Source: CAYUUW01 sp964448005
Lineage (GTDB): Bacteria; Patescibacteriota; Gracilibacteria; UM-FILTER-43-11
NCBI GenBank assembly: GCA_964448005.1
Contig: CAYUUW010000022.1
Coordinates: 1-20,530, forward strand
Length of the DNA stretch: 20,530 bases
Direction of reading: 5' to 3'
This document shows positions 1-6,837 of the stretch, in pieces. The notes below the pieces were generated by a model, which worked only from the letters and a program-made list of their open reading frames with translations, was not told where the DNA came from and did no database searches. The position numbers and the translations under genes were made by a program. Position 1 is the first letter of the stretch; every line of letters starts with the position of its first letter.

Positions 1-1
1 C

Positions 2-295
2 TGCGGACAACTCTATGAGCGCCTGCACACCCGCGACATGCGCGAGATGGGTGGCCTGTGGTCACGCATCGCCTACCTGCCGGCCATCAGCCTGTTCTTT
101 GCCGCCGCATCGCTGGGCCTGCCGGGCACCGGTAACTTTGTCGGCGAATTCCTGATCCTGCTGGGCACGTTCAAGAGCACGCCCTGGATCGTGGTGGTGG
201 CCACCTTCGGCCTGGTATTCGGTTCGGTCTACTCGCTGATCATGATTCACCGCGCCTACTTCGGCCCGCGCAAGGCCGAGGGGCAGAGCCTGGAT
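2..295 (+). CDS. nuoM: NADH-quinone oxidoreductase subunit M, fragment (probable contaminant)
   Basis: Reading from base 2, with no start inside the window, the frame gives CGQLYERLHTRDMREMGGLW followed by hydrophobic segments and GLPGTGNFVGEF. This closely matches the proton-pumping membrane subunit NuoM of respiratory complex I in gammaproteobacteria such as Pseudomonas. Similarity stops near GPRKAEG (about 275-295). The same frame then runs on without NuoM character to a stop at 392-394, so the last transmembrane helices are missing. The next gene belongs to a type IV pilus locus, an unrelated context. Patescibacteria normally lack complex I, so I read this as a chimeric assembly join, not a native pseudogene. 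Identity of the fragment is near certain; its foreign origin is inference. Confidence 0.85.
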
Positions 296-414
296 CAGGC
301 CCAGCAGGATTTGGCCTCCTTCGCCCCCACGGCTTACCGCACTCTGTTCTCGCTGCGCAACACGCGCCCCAGCCAGCAGAAGCATCCTCTTTGATCCCTA
401 ACTCCTTCCTTCCT
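296..414 (+). other. Junction zone and leader of the pilus locus
   Basis: Between the end of NuoM similarity and the first pilus gene lies about 120 bases with no recognisable protein. The open frame through it ends ASFAPTAYRTLFSLRN and then stops at 392-394; it could be the tail of a preceding pilus gene (a PilM-like C-terminus is possible) but is too short to assign. Just before the ATG at 415 the sequence TGATCCCTAACTCC followed by TTCC is pyrimidine-rich and has no Shine-Dalgarno. The same kind of leader precedes several later genes. Confidence 0.4.
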
Positions 415-1614
415 ATGTCCATCAGACGACTTCCTTTCATGGCCGGGCTCATGGCCGCCTTCATCGCCCTTTTCGTCCTGGGGCACCTCTTCCTCCGCAT
501 AGGAGTCCTTCGCCCGATCAACAAGGCCTTTTCCGCCGGGCAGGAAACCCTGGACTCCCTCCGTTCCGCCCAGGCCGACCAGGCCGAGCTGCTGGAGCAG
601 ATCAAGCAGTACCGCAACGGCCTTTATGCGCTGGGCCTGGTGCTGGAGGCCCGCAAGAACGTGGCCAACGGCAGCGACGAGCAGAATCCCTACCTGGTCT
701 ACGACTACACCCAGGTGCTCAACGACCTGCGCCGACTGCTGCCCAAGGACGCTCGGGTCACCAAATTCCAGGTGAACAATAAGGGCCTCATCACCCTCCC
801 GGTGGAATCGGTGGACTATGCTTCGCTCGGAAGGGTTCTGAAAAGCTTCAAGGACAAGAGCGCCCAAGCCTTGAATCGGCCCGAGGAGCCCAAGCTTTTC
901 TCCGAGGTGAAGATTCCGGCCGGAGCTCAGCGCGAGGTGCGCCAAACTCCGGGCCCCTGGGGCTTCAATCGCCTGGAGCAGGTCTATTCCTTTTCCCTGC
1001 AGGCCACGCTCAACCCTGAATTCTGGCAGAATCCCATGCCTTACCCGGATGTGGACAGCTTGGCCTATTACGCCCAGGCGATCCGCGACCTGACCATCGC
1101 CGGCACGATCGAGGGCTACGGCGACGGCAACTTCCGCCCCGATCAGGCGATCAATCGGGCCGAGTTCTTCAAGCTGAGCCTGTTCGAGTTCCTTTCCAGC
1201 GACGCGATCACCATCGAGGAGTACAAGCAATTCATCGATCTTTCGGAAAAAGACTGGCACTACCAGTACATCCAGCTGGCCAGCCAGATGGGGATTGCGG
1301 AAGGGGACGAGGTGGGGCGCTTCCATCCCGATCAGCCTGTGGCCCGCGCCGAGGCGCTGAAGGCCCTGCTCAAGATCTTCCAGATCGAGCCCCCCTCCGC
1401 CGAGCATTACGCCGAGGGGCTGGAGGAGGGTCAGGCTTTGCCTAGCCTCCCCTATGGCGATGTGCCGGCCGACAGCAAGCACTATGCTCTCGTCCGCCTG
1501 GCTTTGGAGAAGGGGCTGCTGGACCAGACCCAGGTGGTCTTCCGCCCCAATGACCCCATCACCCGGGCGGAAATGGCCTACTGGACCTGGAAGCTCAAGT
1601 TCGACTACCTCTAG
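415..1614 (+). CDS. PilN/PilO-like membrane protein with three C-terminal SLH domains
   Basis: 399 aa. An N-terminal transmembrane helix (about residues 8-29) is followed by a coiled coil (about 40-75) and a PilN/PilO-like periplasmic region to about 195. Three S-layer homology (SLH) repeats follow, at about 210-256 (starts YPDVDS, has GYGDGNFRPDQAINRAE), 273-318 (FHPDQPVARAE) and 347-395 (FRPNDPITRAE). SLH domains bind secondary cell-wall polymers or pyruvylated glycans and hold proteins to the cell surface. Position at the head of a locus with pilO and pilC suggests an inner-membrane pilus alignment protein that also ties the machine to the wall or S-layer. I chose ATG 415 over TTG 391 because it directly precedes the basic residues and membrane helix and has the pyrimidine-rich leader seen at other genes. 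The SLH assignment is strong; the PilN/PilO assignment of the N-terminal half rests on architecture and neighbours. Confidence 0.8.
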   Translation: MSIRRLPFMAGLMAAFIALFVLGHLFLRIGVLRPINKAFSAGQETLDSLRSAQADQAELLEQIKQYRNGLYALGLVLEARKNVANGSDEQNPYLVYDYTQVLNDLRRLLPKDARVTKFQVNNKGLITLPVESVDYASLGRVLKSFKDKSAQALNRPEEPKLFSEVKIPAGAQREVRQTPGPWGFNRLEQVYSFSLQATLNPEFWQNPMPYPDVDSLAYYAQAIRDLTIAGTIEGYGDGNFRPDQAINRAEFFKLSLFEFLSSDAITIEEYKQFIDLSEKDWHYQYIQLASQMGIAEGDEVGRFHPDQPVARAEALKALLKIFQIEPPSAEHYAEGLEEGQALPSLPYGDVPADSKHYALVRLALEKGLLDQTQVVFRPNDPITRAEMAYWTWKLKFDYL

Positions 1615-1649
1615 CCTTTTGCCTTTCGGCCCCTAACCACTCCCATCGT

Positions 1650-2417
1650 ATGGACCCGATCAAGAAAGCCTTTCCTGATTTCATCCCTTCCTCCCCGAAG
1701 GAGGCGGTCTCCGCCGCCGTTCCTCTGCGGGACGCCAAAACCAAGGTCCTGGAGGCGCTGCGCAAGCGCCTGGGCCCTGAGCATGCCCTGGTCCGCCTGG
1801 CGGAAAAGGCCCTGGCCGCTTTGGAGGCCGACCATTCCCTGGACGGCCTGACCCAGCTGAAATCCTCCCGCTCCAAGGAGGAGCGCCTTCAGTGGGGCTT
1901 GGCCCTGGGCCTGCTGGCCGCTTTGCTTTTGGCCTGGAAGGGGACTTTGCCCCTGATGCGGCAGATCGACCAGACCCGCAACGACCTTGCCGAGCAGGCC
2001 CAGGTGATCCGGATGGAGGAGCAGAACAACGCCTTCCTCCAGAAGATCCGCCAGGACCGCAATGGCCTGCTTTCGAAAATGGGCCGGGTTTACGCAGCTG
2101 TTCCTCAGGCCGACGAGCGCGCCGAAGAGGTGATCTCCATGCTGGAGGACGTGGGGCAGAAGAACAATATCCTCATCGATTCCATTTCCATCCGCAAGCT
2201 TCCCGAATCCCAATTCGGCTACGACGACCTGTGGGGCGTGGCGGAAGCCTACGAATACACCTTTTCCGTCGAGAGCGCTCTCCCCAATGTGCTGAGTTTC
2301 ATCGGATCCCTCCGAGCCTCGCTCCGCCTGATGGATATTATCACCCTGGAGGTCGAAGAATCCAAAGGAGGCTACCGCGCCGGCTTCTCCATGGTGGTGT
2401 ACCACCTGGTGGAGTAG
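1650..2417 (+). CDS. pilO: Type IV pilus assembly protein PilO-like
   Basis: 255 aa. There is a cytoplasmic N-terminal stretch of about 80 residues, longer than in classical PilO, then one transmembrane helix (about 81-98, GLALGLLAALLLAW), a coiled coil (about 100-140) and an alpha/beta C-terminal domain with alternating hydrophobic strands (ILIDSISIRKL, YEYTFSVES, FSMVVYHLVE). This is the layout of PilO, which dimerises with PilN to form the inner-membrane alignment subcomplex linking the pilus motor to the periplasm. It starts 35 bases after the SLH gene, on the same strand, with the leader CCCCTAACCACTCCC before the ATG and no Shine-Dalgarno. Low primary-sequence conservation is usual for PilO, so the call rests on architecture plus the neighbouring pilC and prepilin genes. 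Confidence 0.7.
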   Translation: MDPIKKAFPDFIPSSPKEAVSAAVPLRDAKTKVLEALRKRLGPEHALVRLAEKALAALEADHSLDGLTQLKSSRSKEERLQWGLALGLLAALLLAWKGTLPLMRQIDQTRNDLAEQAQVIRMEEQNNAFLQKIRQDRNGLLSKMGRVYAAVPQADERAEEVISMLEDVGQKNNILIDSISIRKLPESQFGYDDLWGVAEAYEYTFSVESALPNVLSFIGSLRASLRLMDIITLEVEESKGGYRAGFSMVVYHLVE

Positions 2418-2472
2418 GCCTGCTTCCCTTCTGCCCGCCTGCTTCGCCCGCTTATTCCCTCATTCCATTCCC

Positions 2473-2724
2473 ATGATCCGACGCATCCAATACCTTCTTT
2501 GCTTCCTCGCCTTTGTGCTGTGCGCCCTGGGCGCCTACGAAGCCTCCCGCGATTCCGCCCGCCGTTGGTCGGCCTTCAAGGAGCCGCAGTTGGCTGCCTA
2601 TGCCAGCCTGGAGCAGGATGAGGCCATTCTGAACGAGCTGGACAAGCAGACCCGCTTCAATTCCTACAAGCCCCTGGATCCCATGTTCTTCATCAAACCC
2701 AACATCTTCCAGCGAGTGGAATAA
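2473..2724 (+). CDS. Small single-pass membrane protein of the pilus locus
   Basis: 83 aa. One N-terminal transmembrane helix (about 6-22, YLLCFLAFVLCALGAY) is followed by a polar, partly helical tail ending in an aromatic- and proline-rich stretch (YKPLDPMFFIKPNIFQ). I recognise no family. It sits between pilO-like and pilC genes in the same orientation, 55 bases after pilO, so a role as an accessory of the alignment complex (compare PilP, or small PilN/PilO partners) is plausible but unproven. There is no lipobox, so it is not a typical PilP lipoprotein. The leader is again pyrimidine-rich (CATTCCATTCCC then ATG). Confidence 0.6.
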   Translation: MIRRIQYLLCFLAFVLCALGAYEASRDSARRWSAFKEPQLAAYASLEQDEAILNELDKQTRFNSYKPLDPMFFIKPNIFQRVE

Positions 2725-2794
2725 TCAAATTTTCAATTTCCAGTTTTCAATTTCCAAAAAAGGCCTTTGAAAAATTGAAAGCATGAAAATTTGA
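2725..2794. repeat. AT-rich imperfect inverted repeat
   Basis: The spacer after the small membrane gene holds TCAAATTTTCA (2725-2735), mirrored by TGAAAATTTGA (2784-2794). Inside this, TTTCAATTT (2745-2753) is mirrored by AAATTGAAA (2772-2780). At the centre is the short palindrome AAAGGCCTTT. The motif TTTTCAATTTCC also occurs twice as a direct repeat. The words match the repeat at 16855-16908. It could be a transcription terminator-like structure or a dispersed intergenic element. Confidence 0.6.
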
Positions 2795-2810
2795 AAATAA
2801 TTCAACAAGA

Positions 2811-2847
2811 GATTCCTCCGCGTCGCTGCGCTTTGGTCGGAATGACA
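2811..2847. repeat. REP-like intergenic element
   Basis: An imperfect GC-rich palindrome begins GATTCCTCCGCG and ends GGTCGGAATGACA, so ATTCC at the left is mirrored by GGAAT at the right. From memory, elements with the ends GATTCCT and CGGAATGACA recur in intergenic DNA of many bacteria. I could not check copy number here, and only this copy is in the window. Confidence 0.45.
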
Positions 2848-2926
2848 TGCAAAGAAACCCCAACACTCCTAAAAAAAGACTCCCAATAATCCCCATCATC
2901 TCCACTTTCCCAATAATCCCACTCTG

Positions 2927-4186
2927 ATGTATTTATTCACCATCCAGGCCACCGATGCTTTCGGGGGGAAGAAGAAGGTCCAGCTGAGGGCTGCTGCGCC
3001 GCAGGAGGCGTTGCGGATGCTCCAGCAGGAGGGGCTGAGGGCCGAGCTGAAGGATATTCTGGAGGCTTCGCGCGACAGCTGGTGGGCGCGTTTGGCCACC
3101 TTCGATTTTTCACGGCTCCTGAACCAGGTGCCCAAAAAAGAGGTGCTGCGCCTCATCAATATGGTAGGCCATTCGCTATCCCGCGGGCGCCCGCTCAAGA
3201 CGTCCTTGGAGTTCATTGGCGAGAACGAGGACCACCAGGGGCTCAAGAGGCTCATCGAAAAGCTCCAGCAGCGCATGGCGCAGCCTTTTGCCAGCCAAGT
3301 GGAGATTTTTGCCTCCTGCCCCCAGCATTTCGACGAGGAGTTCCTGGGCATCATCGAGGCTGGGGAGACCTCCTCCAACCTGGGGCGCTACCTGAGCGAC
3401 TACGTGCAGGAGAAGAAGAAGCAGATGGCCATGGCCCACTCCTTCCGCAGCATCCTGATGAAGCGCCTGACGACCTTGGCCATGGTGATCGGAGTGGCGA
3501 TGGTGGTGGTGGCCTTTGTGATCCCGCAGTTCAAGTCGCTCTTCGGCGAAAAGCTCCAGATTCCTTGGGCCATGGGGGTGCTGCTGAGCCTTTCGGAGTT
3601 CATCCGGGCCTTCGGCGTGTGGATCGGCCTCCTTCTGGCGGCGGGCCTTACCGGCTTCTACTACGCCTTGGCCCGGAGCGAGCGCTTCCGCTTCTGGTGG
3701 CACAATGCGCTGCTGCACCTGCCTGTTTTGGGCAAGACCCTGCGCACCTACTACACGGCCCAGTTCGCCTATCTGCTTTCCACGCTGCTGACCAAGAACG
3801 TGGACATCCTCAAGGCTATGAATATCATCATTCGCCAGGCTGGAAACGTGTGCATCCAGGAAACCTGCCGCAGTCTGATTCGGCGCATGCAAGGGGGGGA
3901 TGATCTTTTTTCCGCCATCGTGAAGGAGAATGAGGCCGGGAAGGACTACCTGATTCCTTCCATCGTGCAGGCGGCGAAGGTGGGAGGCGCCACCGCCAGC
4001 CTGGGCGACACCCTGATGGAGGTGCGAAATGATCTGGATGAGCTGTTCGCCCTGCGCCTGGAGCGGGCCATACGGGTCTTCAGCGCAGTGTTCTACGGCT
4101 TCATCGTCGCTTGCGCCGTCTTCATCGCCTACGGCATCGGCAGCGCCATCATGGCTTTCTATGAAAACGCCCAGGAGCTGATTTGA
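2927..4186 (+). CDS. pilC: Type IV pilus inner-membrane platform protein PilC (T2SSF family)
   Basis: 419 aa, the usual length for PilC/GspF. It has two T2SSF domains (about 70-200 and 275-405), each with the helical bundle leading to a membrane segment. Transmembrane helices are visible at about 181-199, 226-247 and 384-409. Family hallmarks are present: FLGIIEAGETSSNLGRYL in the first domain, and LPVLGKTLRTYYTAQFAYLLSTLL then VQAAKVGGATASLGDTL in the second. PilC is the polytopic platform on which the assembly ATPase acts to insert pilins. No pilB, pilT, pilM or prepilin peptidase gene is in the window; they may lie upstream, beyond the chimeric join, or elsewhere. The gene follows a 200-base AT-rich spacer, so it may have its own promoter. 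Confidence 0.93.
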   Translation: MYLFTIQATDAFGGKKKVQLRAAAPQEALRMLQQEGLRAELKDILEASRDSWWARLATFDFSRLLNQVPKKEVLRLINMVGHSLSRGRPLKTSLEFIGENEDHQGLKRLIEKLQQRMAQPFASQVEIFASCPQHFDEEFLGIIEAGETSSNLGRYLSDYVQEKKKQMAMAHSFRSILMKRLTTLAMVIGVAMVVVAFVIPQFKSLFGEKLQIPWAMGVLLSLSEFIRAFGVWIGLLLAAGLTGFYYALARSERFRFWWHNALLHLPVLGKTLRTYYTAQFAYLLSTLLTKNVDILKAMNIIIRQAGNVCIQETCRSLIRRMQGGDDLFSAIVKENEAGKDYLIPSIVQAAKVGGATASLGDTLMEVRNDLDELFALRLERAIRVFSAVFYGFIVACAVFIAYGIGSAIMAFYENAQELI

Positions 4187-4218
4187 TTTTTCGGTTTTCC
4201 TATTTTCTCTAGGCTCTC

Positions 4219-4263
4219 TATAATCCATTCGAGCCCTCCGCTTTAGTCCCTAATTCCTTTTCC
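4219..4263 (+). promoter_or_regulatory. Predicted promoter and leader of the first prepilin gene
   Basis: A perfect -10 hexamer TATAAT lies at 4219-4224, with only a weak -35 (TTTCCT, 4196-4201, 17-base spacer). A start near 4231 would give a leader of about 33 bases containing TTTAGTCCCTAATTCC (4242-4257) and TTTTCC up to the ATG, with no Shine-Dalgarno. A dedicated promoter would fit the high expression expected of a major pilin. This is a prediction by eye. Confidence 0.45.
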
Positions 4264-4869
4264 ATGAAAGGCTCACTCTCTCTCCTCAAAAGCAACCGCT
4301 CGGGCTTCACCTTCGTGGAGCTGCTGGTGGTGATTGTCATCATGGCTGTGCTGGTGGCGGCCACAGCCAACTATCTTTTCGGGCTCGGCGGCCTCAAGGC
4401 CCGCGACACCGAGCGCAAGGGCACGCTGCGGCAGGTGGCGGCGCTCATCGAGCAGTTCAACGCCGCCTATGGCGAGCCCCCCAATCCTGCCGTGAAGAGC
4501 CGCAAGATCAAGGGTCGGGTCCAGGAATGCGAAACGGTGGGGGACTACAAGGCCATGATGAAATGCTTCAAGACCCTCAAGTACATCGAGGGCGAAGGCC
4601 TGCTGAGCCTGGCGGAAGACCCCAAGGAGGGCATCGAGAACGATGAGGGCAACGTGTACCAGTATCTTTATGGGGCCAGCAATAACGCTTGGAAGGTCTG
4701 CGCGCTGATGGAGAACCAGACCGATCCGGACCTGAACGACAACTACAGCGGGGAGGGCATTTACGGCGAAGAGAATGGCAGAACCTACTGCATTGTGGCC
4801 TCCAACCGCAAGATCGGAGACATCACCTCCATCGAAGGCGGATCGGACACGAGCTTTTTGGAAGAATGA
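4264..4869 (+). CDS. Type IV prepilin, probable major pilin
   Basis: 201 aa. A class III signal sequence ends RSG, followed by FTFVELLVVIVIMAVLVAA. The prepilin peptidase cleavage would fall after Gly14, giving an N-terminal Phe and the conserved Glu at +5. The hydrophobic N-terminal helix forms the fibre core and is followed by a charged globular domain with four cysteines (in QECE, MKCF, KVCAL and YCIVAS) that could form disulphides. It comes after pilC with its own predicted promoter. The length and its place as first of two prepilins suggest the main fibre subunit, but a type II secretion-style pseudopilin cannot be excluded from sequence. Confidence 0.88.
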   Translation: MKGSLSLLKSNRSGFTFVELLVVIVIMAVLVAATANYLFGLGGLKARDTERKGTLRQVAALIEQFNAAYGEPPNPAVKSRKIKGRVQECETVGDYKAMMKCFKTLKYIEGEGLLSLAEDPKEGIENDEGNVYQYLYGASNNAWKVCALMENQTDPDLNDNYSGEGIYGEENGRTYCIVASNRKIGDITSIEGGSDTSFLEE

Positions 4870-4994
4870 TTTGTTGGGAAATTTGAGAGCTTTGAGATGA
4901 TTGAGATTATTGGGATAAGCAATGCAGATTATGCAGACTGCAGACCGCTTACTGCTGACTGCATAATGCAAACCAAATCGTCTGACCATTCCTC
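4870..4994. repeat. Low-complexity spacer with inverted repeat
   Basis: The first half is built of TTTGAGA and ATTGAGATTATTG words. The second half has ATTATGCAG (4928-4936) mirrored by CTGCATAAT (4959-4967), enclosing CTGCAG, CTGCTGA and similar words. No ORF is supported. It resembles the other AT-rich, word-like spacers of this genome and could act as a terminator or processing site between the two pilin genes. Confidence 0.45.
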
Positions 4995-5666
4995 ATGAAT
5001 ACGCAAAGCAAAAACAAGGGCTTCACCTTCGTCGAGCTGATCATTGTTGTGGCGCTGGCCCTGTTTCTCCTTGGTCTCTCCGTGCCCTTTGTGACTGCGC
5101 TTCGTTCGGACATCGCCATGCTCCGCAGCCTGAAGCAGGTCAAGACGGATCTGCTCTCCACGGCCGCCTACGCCCTTTCCGGAAAGTCCTTCGCGGCCCT
5201 GGCGGCCGACGACCTGCTCAACCCGGAGCTGATCCCCAGCCATTACGGCCTGCTGCTGAAGGCTGAGGAGGGCGAGGGCGCGGGGCAATCCTACCGCTAC
5301 TTCGAATGGCGCTCCCGCCCTTTGCATGAAGATCCCCCCACGGCAAAAACCCTGTATTGGATCGAAAAGGAGCTGCCTTCCCCCGGCGTCTCCCTCCGCT
5401 CCATCCGCCTCAAGCAGAGCCTGGAGGATCCGGGGACGCCAGCCGATTCGCTCCTCCTGGTCTCCGTTCCGCCTTTTGGAAGGCTCCACGTGGCGCCGGG
5501 GCAAGGCCAGCTCGAATCCGATTCCCCAGGCGACCTGGATTTGCCCCAAGCCTTGGAGGATTCCCTTTCCATCGCCTATGCCGAGCTGGATTTTTCCTAC
5601 GACGACGAGCCGCTTTCCCTCCGCACTTTGCGCCTTGGCGCAGACAAGACGCTGATTATTGAATAA
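4995..5666 (+). CDS. Type IV prepilin-like protein (minor pilin)
   Basis: 223 aa. A short basic leader, MNTQSKNKG, is followed by FTFVELIIVVALALFLLGLS. The prepilin peptidase site would be after Gly9, with the conserved Glu at +5. The globular part is strand-rich with no recognisable domain (YRYFEWRSRPLHED, LLLVSVPPFGRLHV). It lies between the likely major pilin and the PilX-like gene, and minor pilins that prime fibre assembly are commonly clustered this way. The leader ACCATTCCTC before the ATG fits the non-Shine-Dalgarno pattern of the locus. Confidence 0.85.
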   Translation: MNTQSKNKGFTFVELIIVVALALFLLGLSVPFVTALRSDIAMLRSLKQVKTDLLSTAAYALSGKSFAALAADDLLNPELIPSHYGLLLKAEEGEGAGQSYRYFEWRSRPLHEDPPTAKTLYWIEKELPSPGVSLRSIRLKQSLEDPGTPADSLLLVSVPPFGRLHVAPGQGQLESDSPGDLDLPQALEDSLSIAYAELDFSYDDEPLSLRTLRLGADKTLIIE

Positions 5667-5678
5667 ATTTTTTGTTCA

Positions 5679-6803
5679 ATGTACGCCATTCTCGTTTCCT
5701 TCGCGCTGGCCGTGTACTCGGTGATTCTGGTGGATTTCAGCCTGCTCTTTCAGGAAATCTCGGTGAACGCCGATCTGCTGAATTCCACCCAGGCGCTTTA
5801 CGCCGCCGAAGGCGAGATCGAGCGGACCTGGAACCAGATCCAGACCGGGGATCTGGCCCAAAGGAACATTCTCATGCTGGCTGCCGCCGACCAATCGGCA
5901 CCCCAAAGCGACGAGGATTTTCTGCCCGGAGGCGAAGGGCTGGAGGCGTTCTACCTCAACAAAACCCTGGATCCTGCCGGGGAGGACCTGAGTGCGGCTC
6001 CGGCTTTTCATCCCTACAACCGGGTGGTGCAGCAAGGCGTCTATCTGGCCGATGGGCAGGCCTTGGATCATTTGGCCTATTATGGCCTGGAGCCGCGCAG
6101 CGAAAAGACCTTCTCCTTCCGCGAAACAAGCCCGGAAGGCAATTTCAACCAGCTGGTTCTGGACTACAACCAAGGCATGGAAGCCGAGGACATGATGCTG
6201 GATGTTTTCGCCTTCCCTAAGGATGGCCTGCCCCTGGAGCTGCCGGATTTCGATCAGCTCAAGGAAGGGGCGGAAGGGCCGATACGGCGGCAGACCCTCA
6301 ACACGCGCGACGAGACCCAGAACGGCTCCTTTCTGGATTTGGGGGGGCATCTGCTGGGCGTGGGCTTCGGCCAGGTACTGGCAGATGACGCTTGAGTCGG
6401 CTAGTTCGAAATCACCATCGCGCAGGGCAGGAATGCGTCCCAGTGGGCTGAGTTGGTAGTACCACTGTGGTGGATTGAAGGGCAGAACCATCTCCAGCTG
6501 ATAGTCCAGGCCTTGTTCNNNNNNNNNNACAAGGACAGGCTTTCCCTTTCCGGCTTCCAGCCCCTGCAGCACAACTACCTCTTGCGTTTCCAGACCTTGG
6601 GCAATGCACCGGTGCGCTTCCGCCTTTCGGCCAACTACCAGGGGCAGCCGGTGCCCCTCCCCAGCATGAGCCAGACCTTGGATGCGATCGGAGCCACCCA
6701 AGCCGGACTCTACCAGCGCGTGAAGATGCAGCGGCAGACCGAAGAGGGGCTGATGCCCGGCCTGGGCTTCGCCCTCTTCAGCGATGAATCCATCCATAAA
6801 TAA
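5679..6803 (+). CDS. PilX-like minor pilus protein, interrupted by foreign DNA and an assembly gap
   Basis: The N-terminus has a membrane helix (about residues 2-20, AILVSFALAVYSVILVDF) and then the motif NSTQALYAAEGEIERTWNQ, resembling the PilX N-terminal signature (ALYAAEAG-type) of minor pilins. It starts 12 bases after the previous gene. The genuine frame is readable to about 6367 (GGHLLGVGFG). About 150 bases of reverse-strand GST-like sequence then follow, creating a false stop at 6393-6395, and then the N gap. The same frame resumes after the gap (LSLSGFQPLQHNYLLRFQTL) and stops at 6801-6803. The missing native length is unknown, so the two halves are one broken gene by inference. It is not a natural pseudogene if the insert is an assembly artefact. 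Confidence 0.65.
6368..6518 (-). other. Glutathione S-transferase fragment, probable contaminant next to gap
   Basis: On the minus strand this stretch reads QGLDYQLEMVLPF, then SPLGRIPALRDGDF and ELADSSVICQYL. That is the middle of the thioredoxin-like N-terminal domain of a bacterial GST, including the cis-Pro region and the E/D-S-S glutathione-binding motif (ADSS). It has no start or stop. It abuts the N gap on one side and breaks a pilus gene on the other, near 6366. The style matches proteobacterial GSTs and recalls the nuoM fragment at the window start, so a misjoined read from the same contaminant is likely. Confidence 0.8.
6519..6528. other. Assembly gap (10 N)
   Basis: A run of ten N marks a scaffold join of unknown true length inside the PilX-like gene. 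The left flank is foreign sequence and the right flank resumes the pilus gene. Confidence 0.98.
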
Positions 6804-6837
6804 AAACAGGCCCCTTCCGACCCATTAATCCTTTTCC

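Noticed and set aside
334..1482. Long minus-strand open frame (382 codons) opposite the SLH gene
   Set aside because: It lies antisense to a gene with clear SLH repeats; its protein is low-complexity L/G/V/H-rich, typical of the reverse frame of a GC-rich gene.
5676..6797. Minus-strand frame of 373 codons containing the GST segment
   Set aside because: Only the 150 bases beside the gap look like GST; the rest is antisense to the PilX-like gene and runs through N bases.
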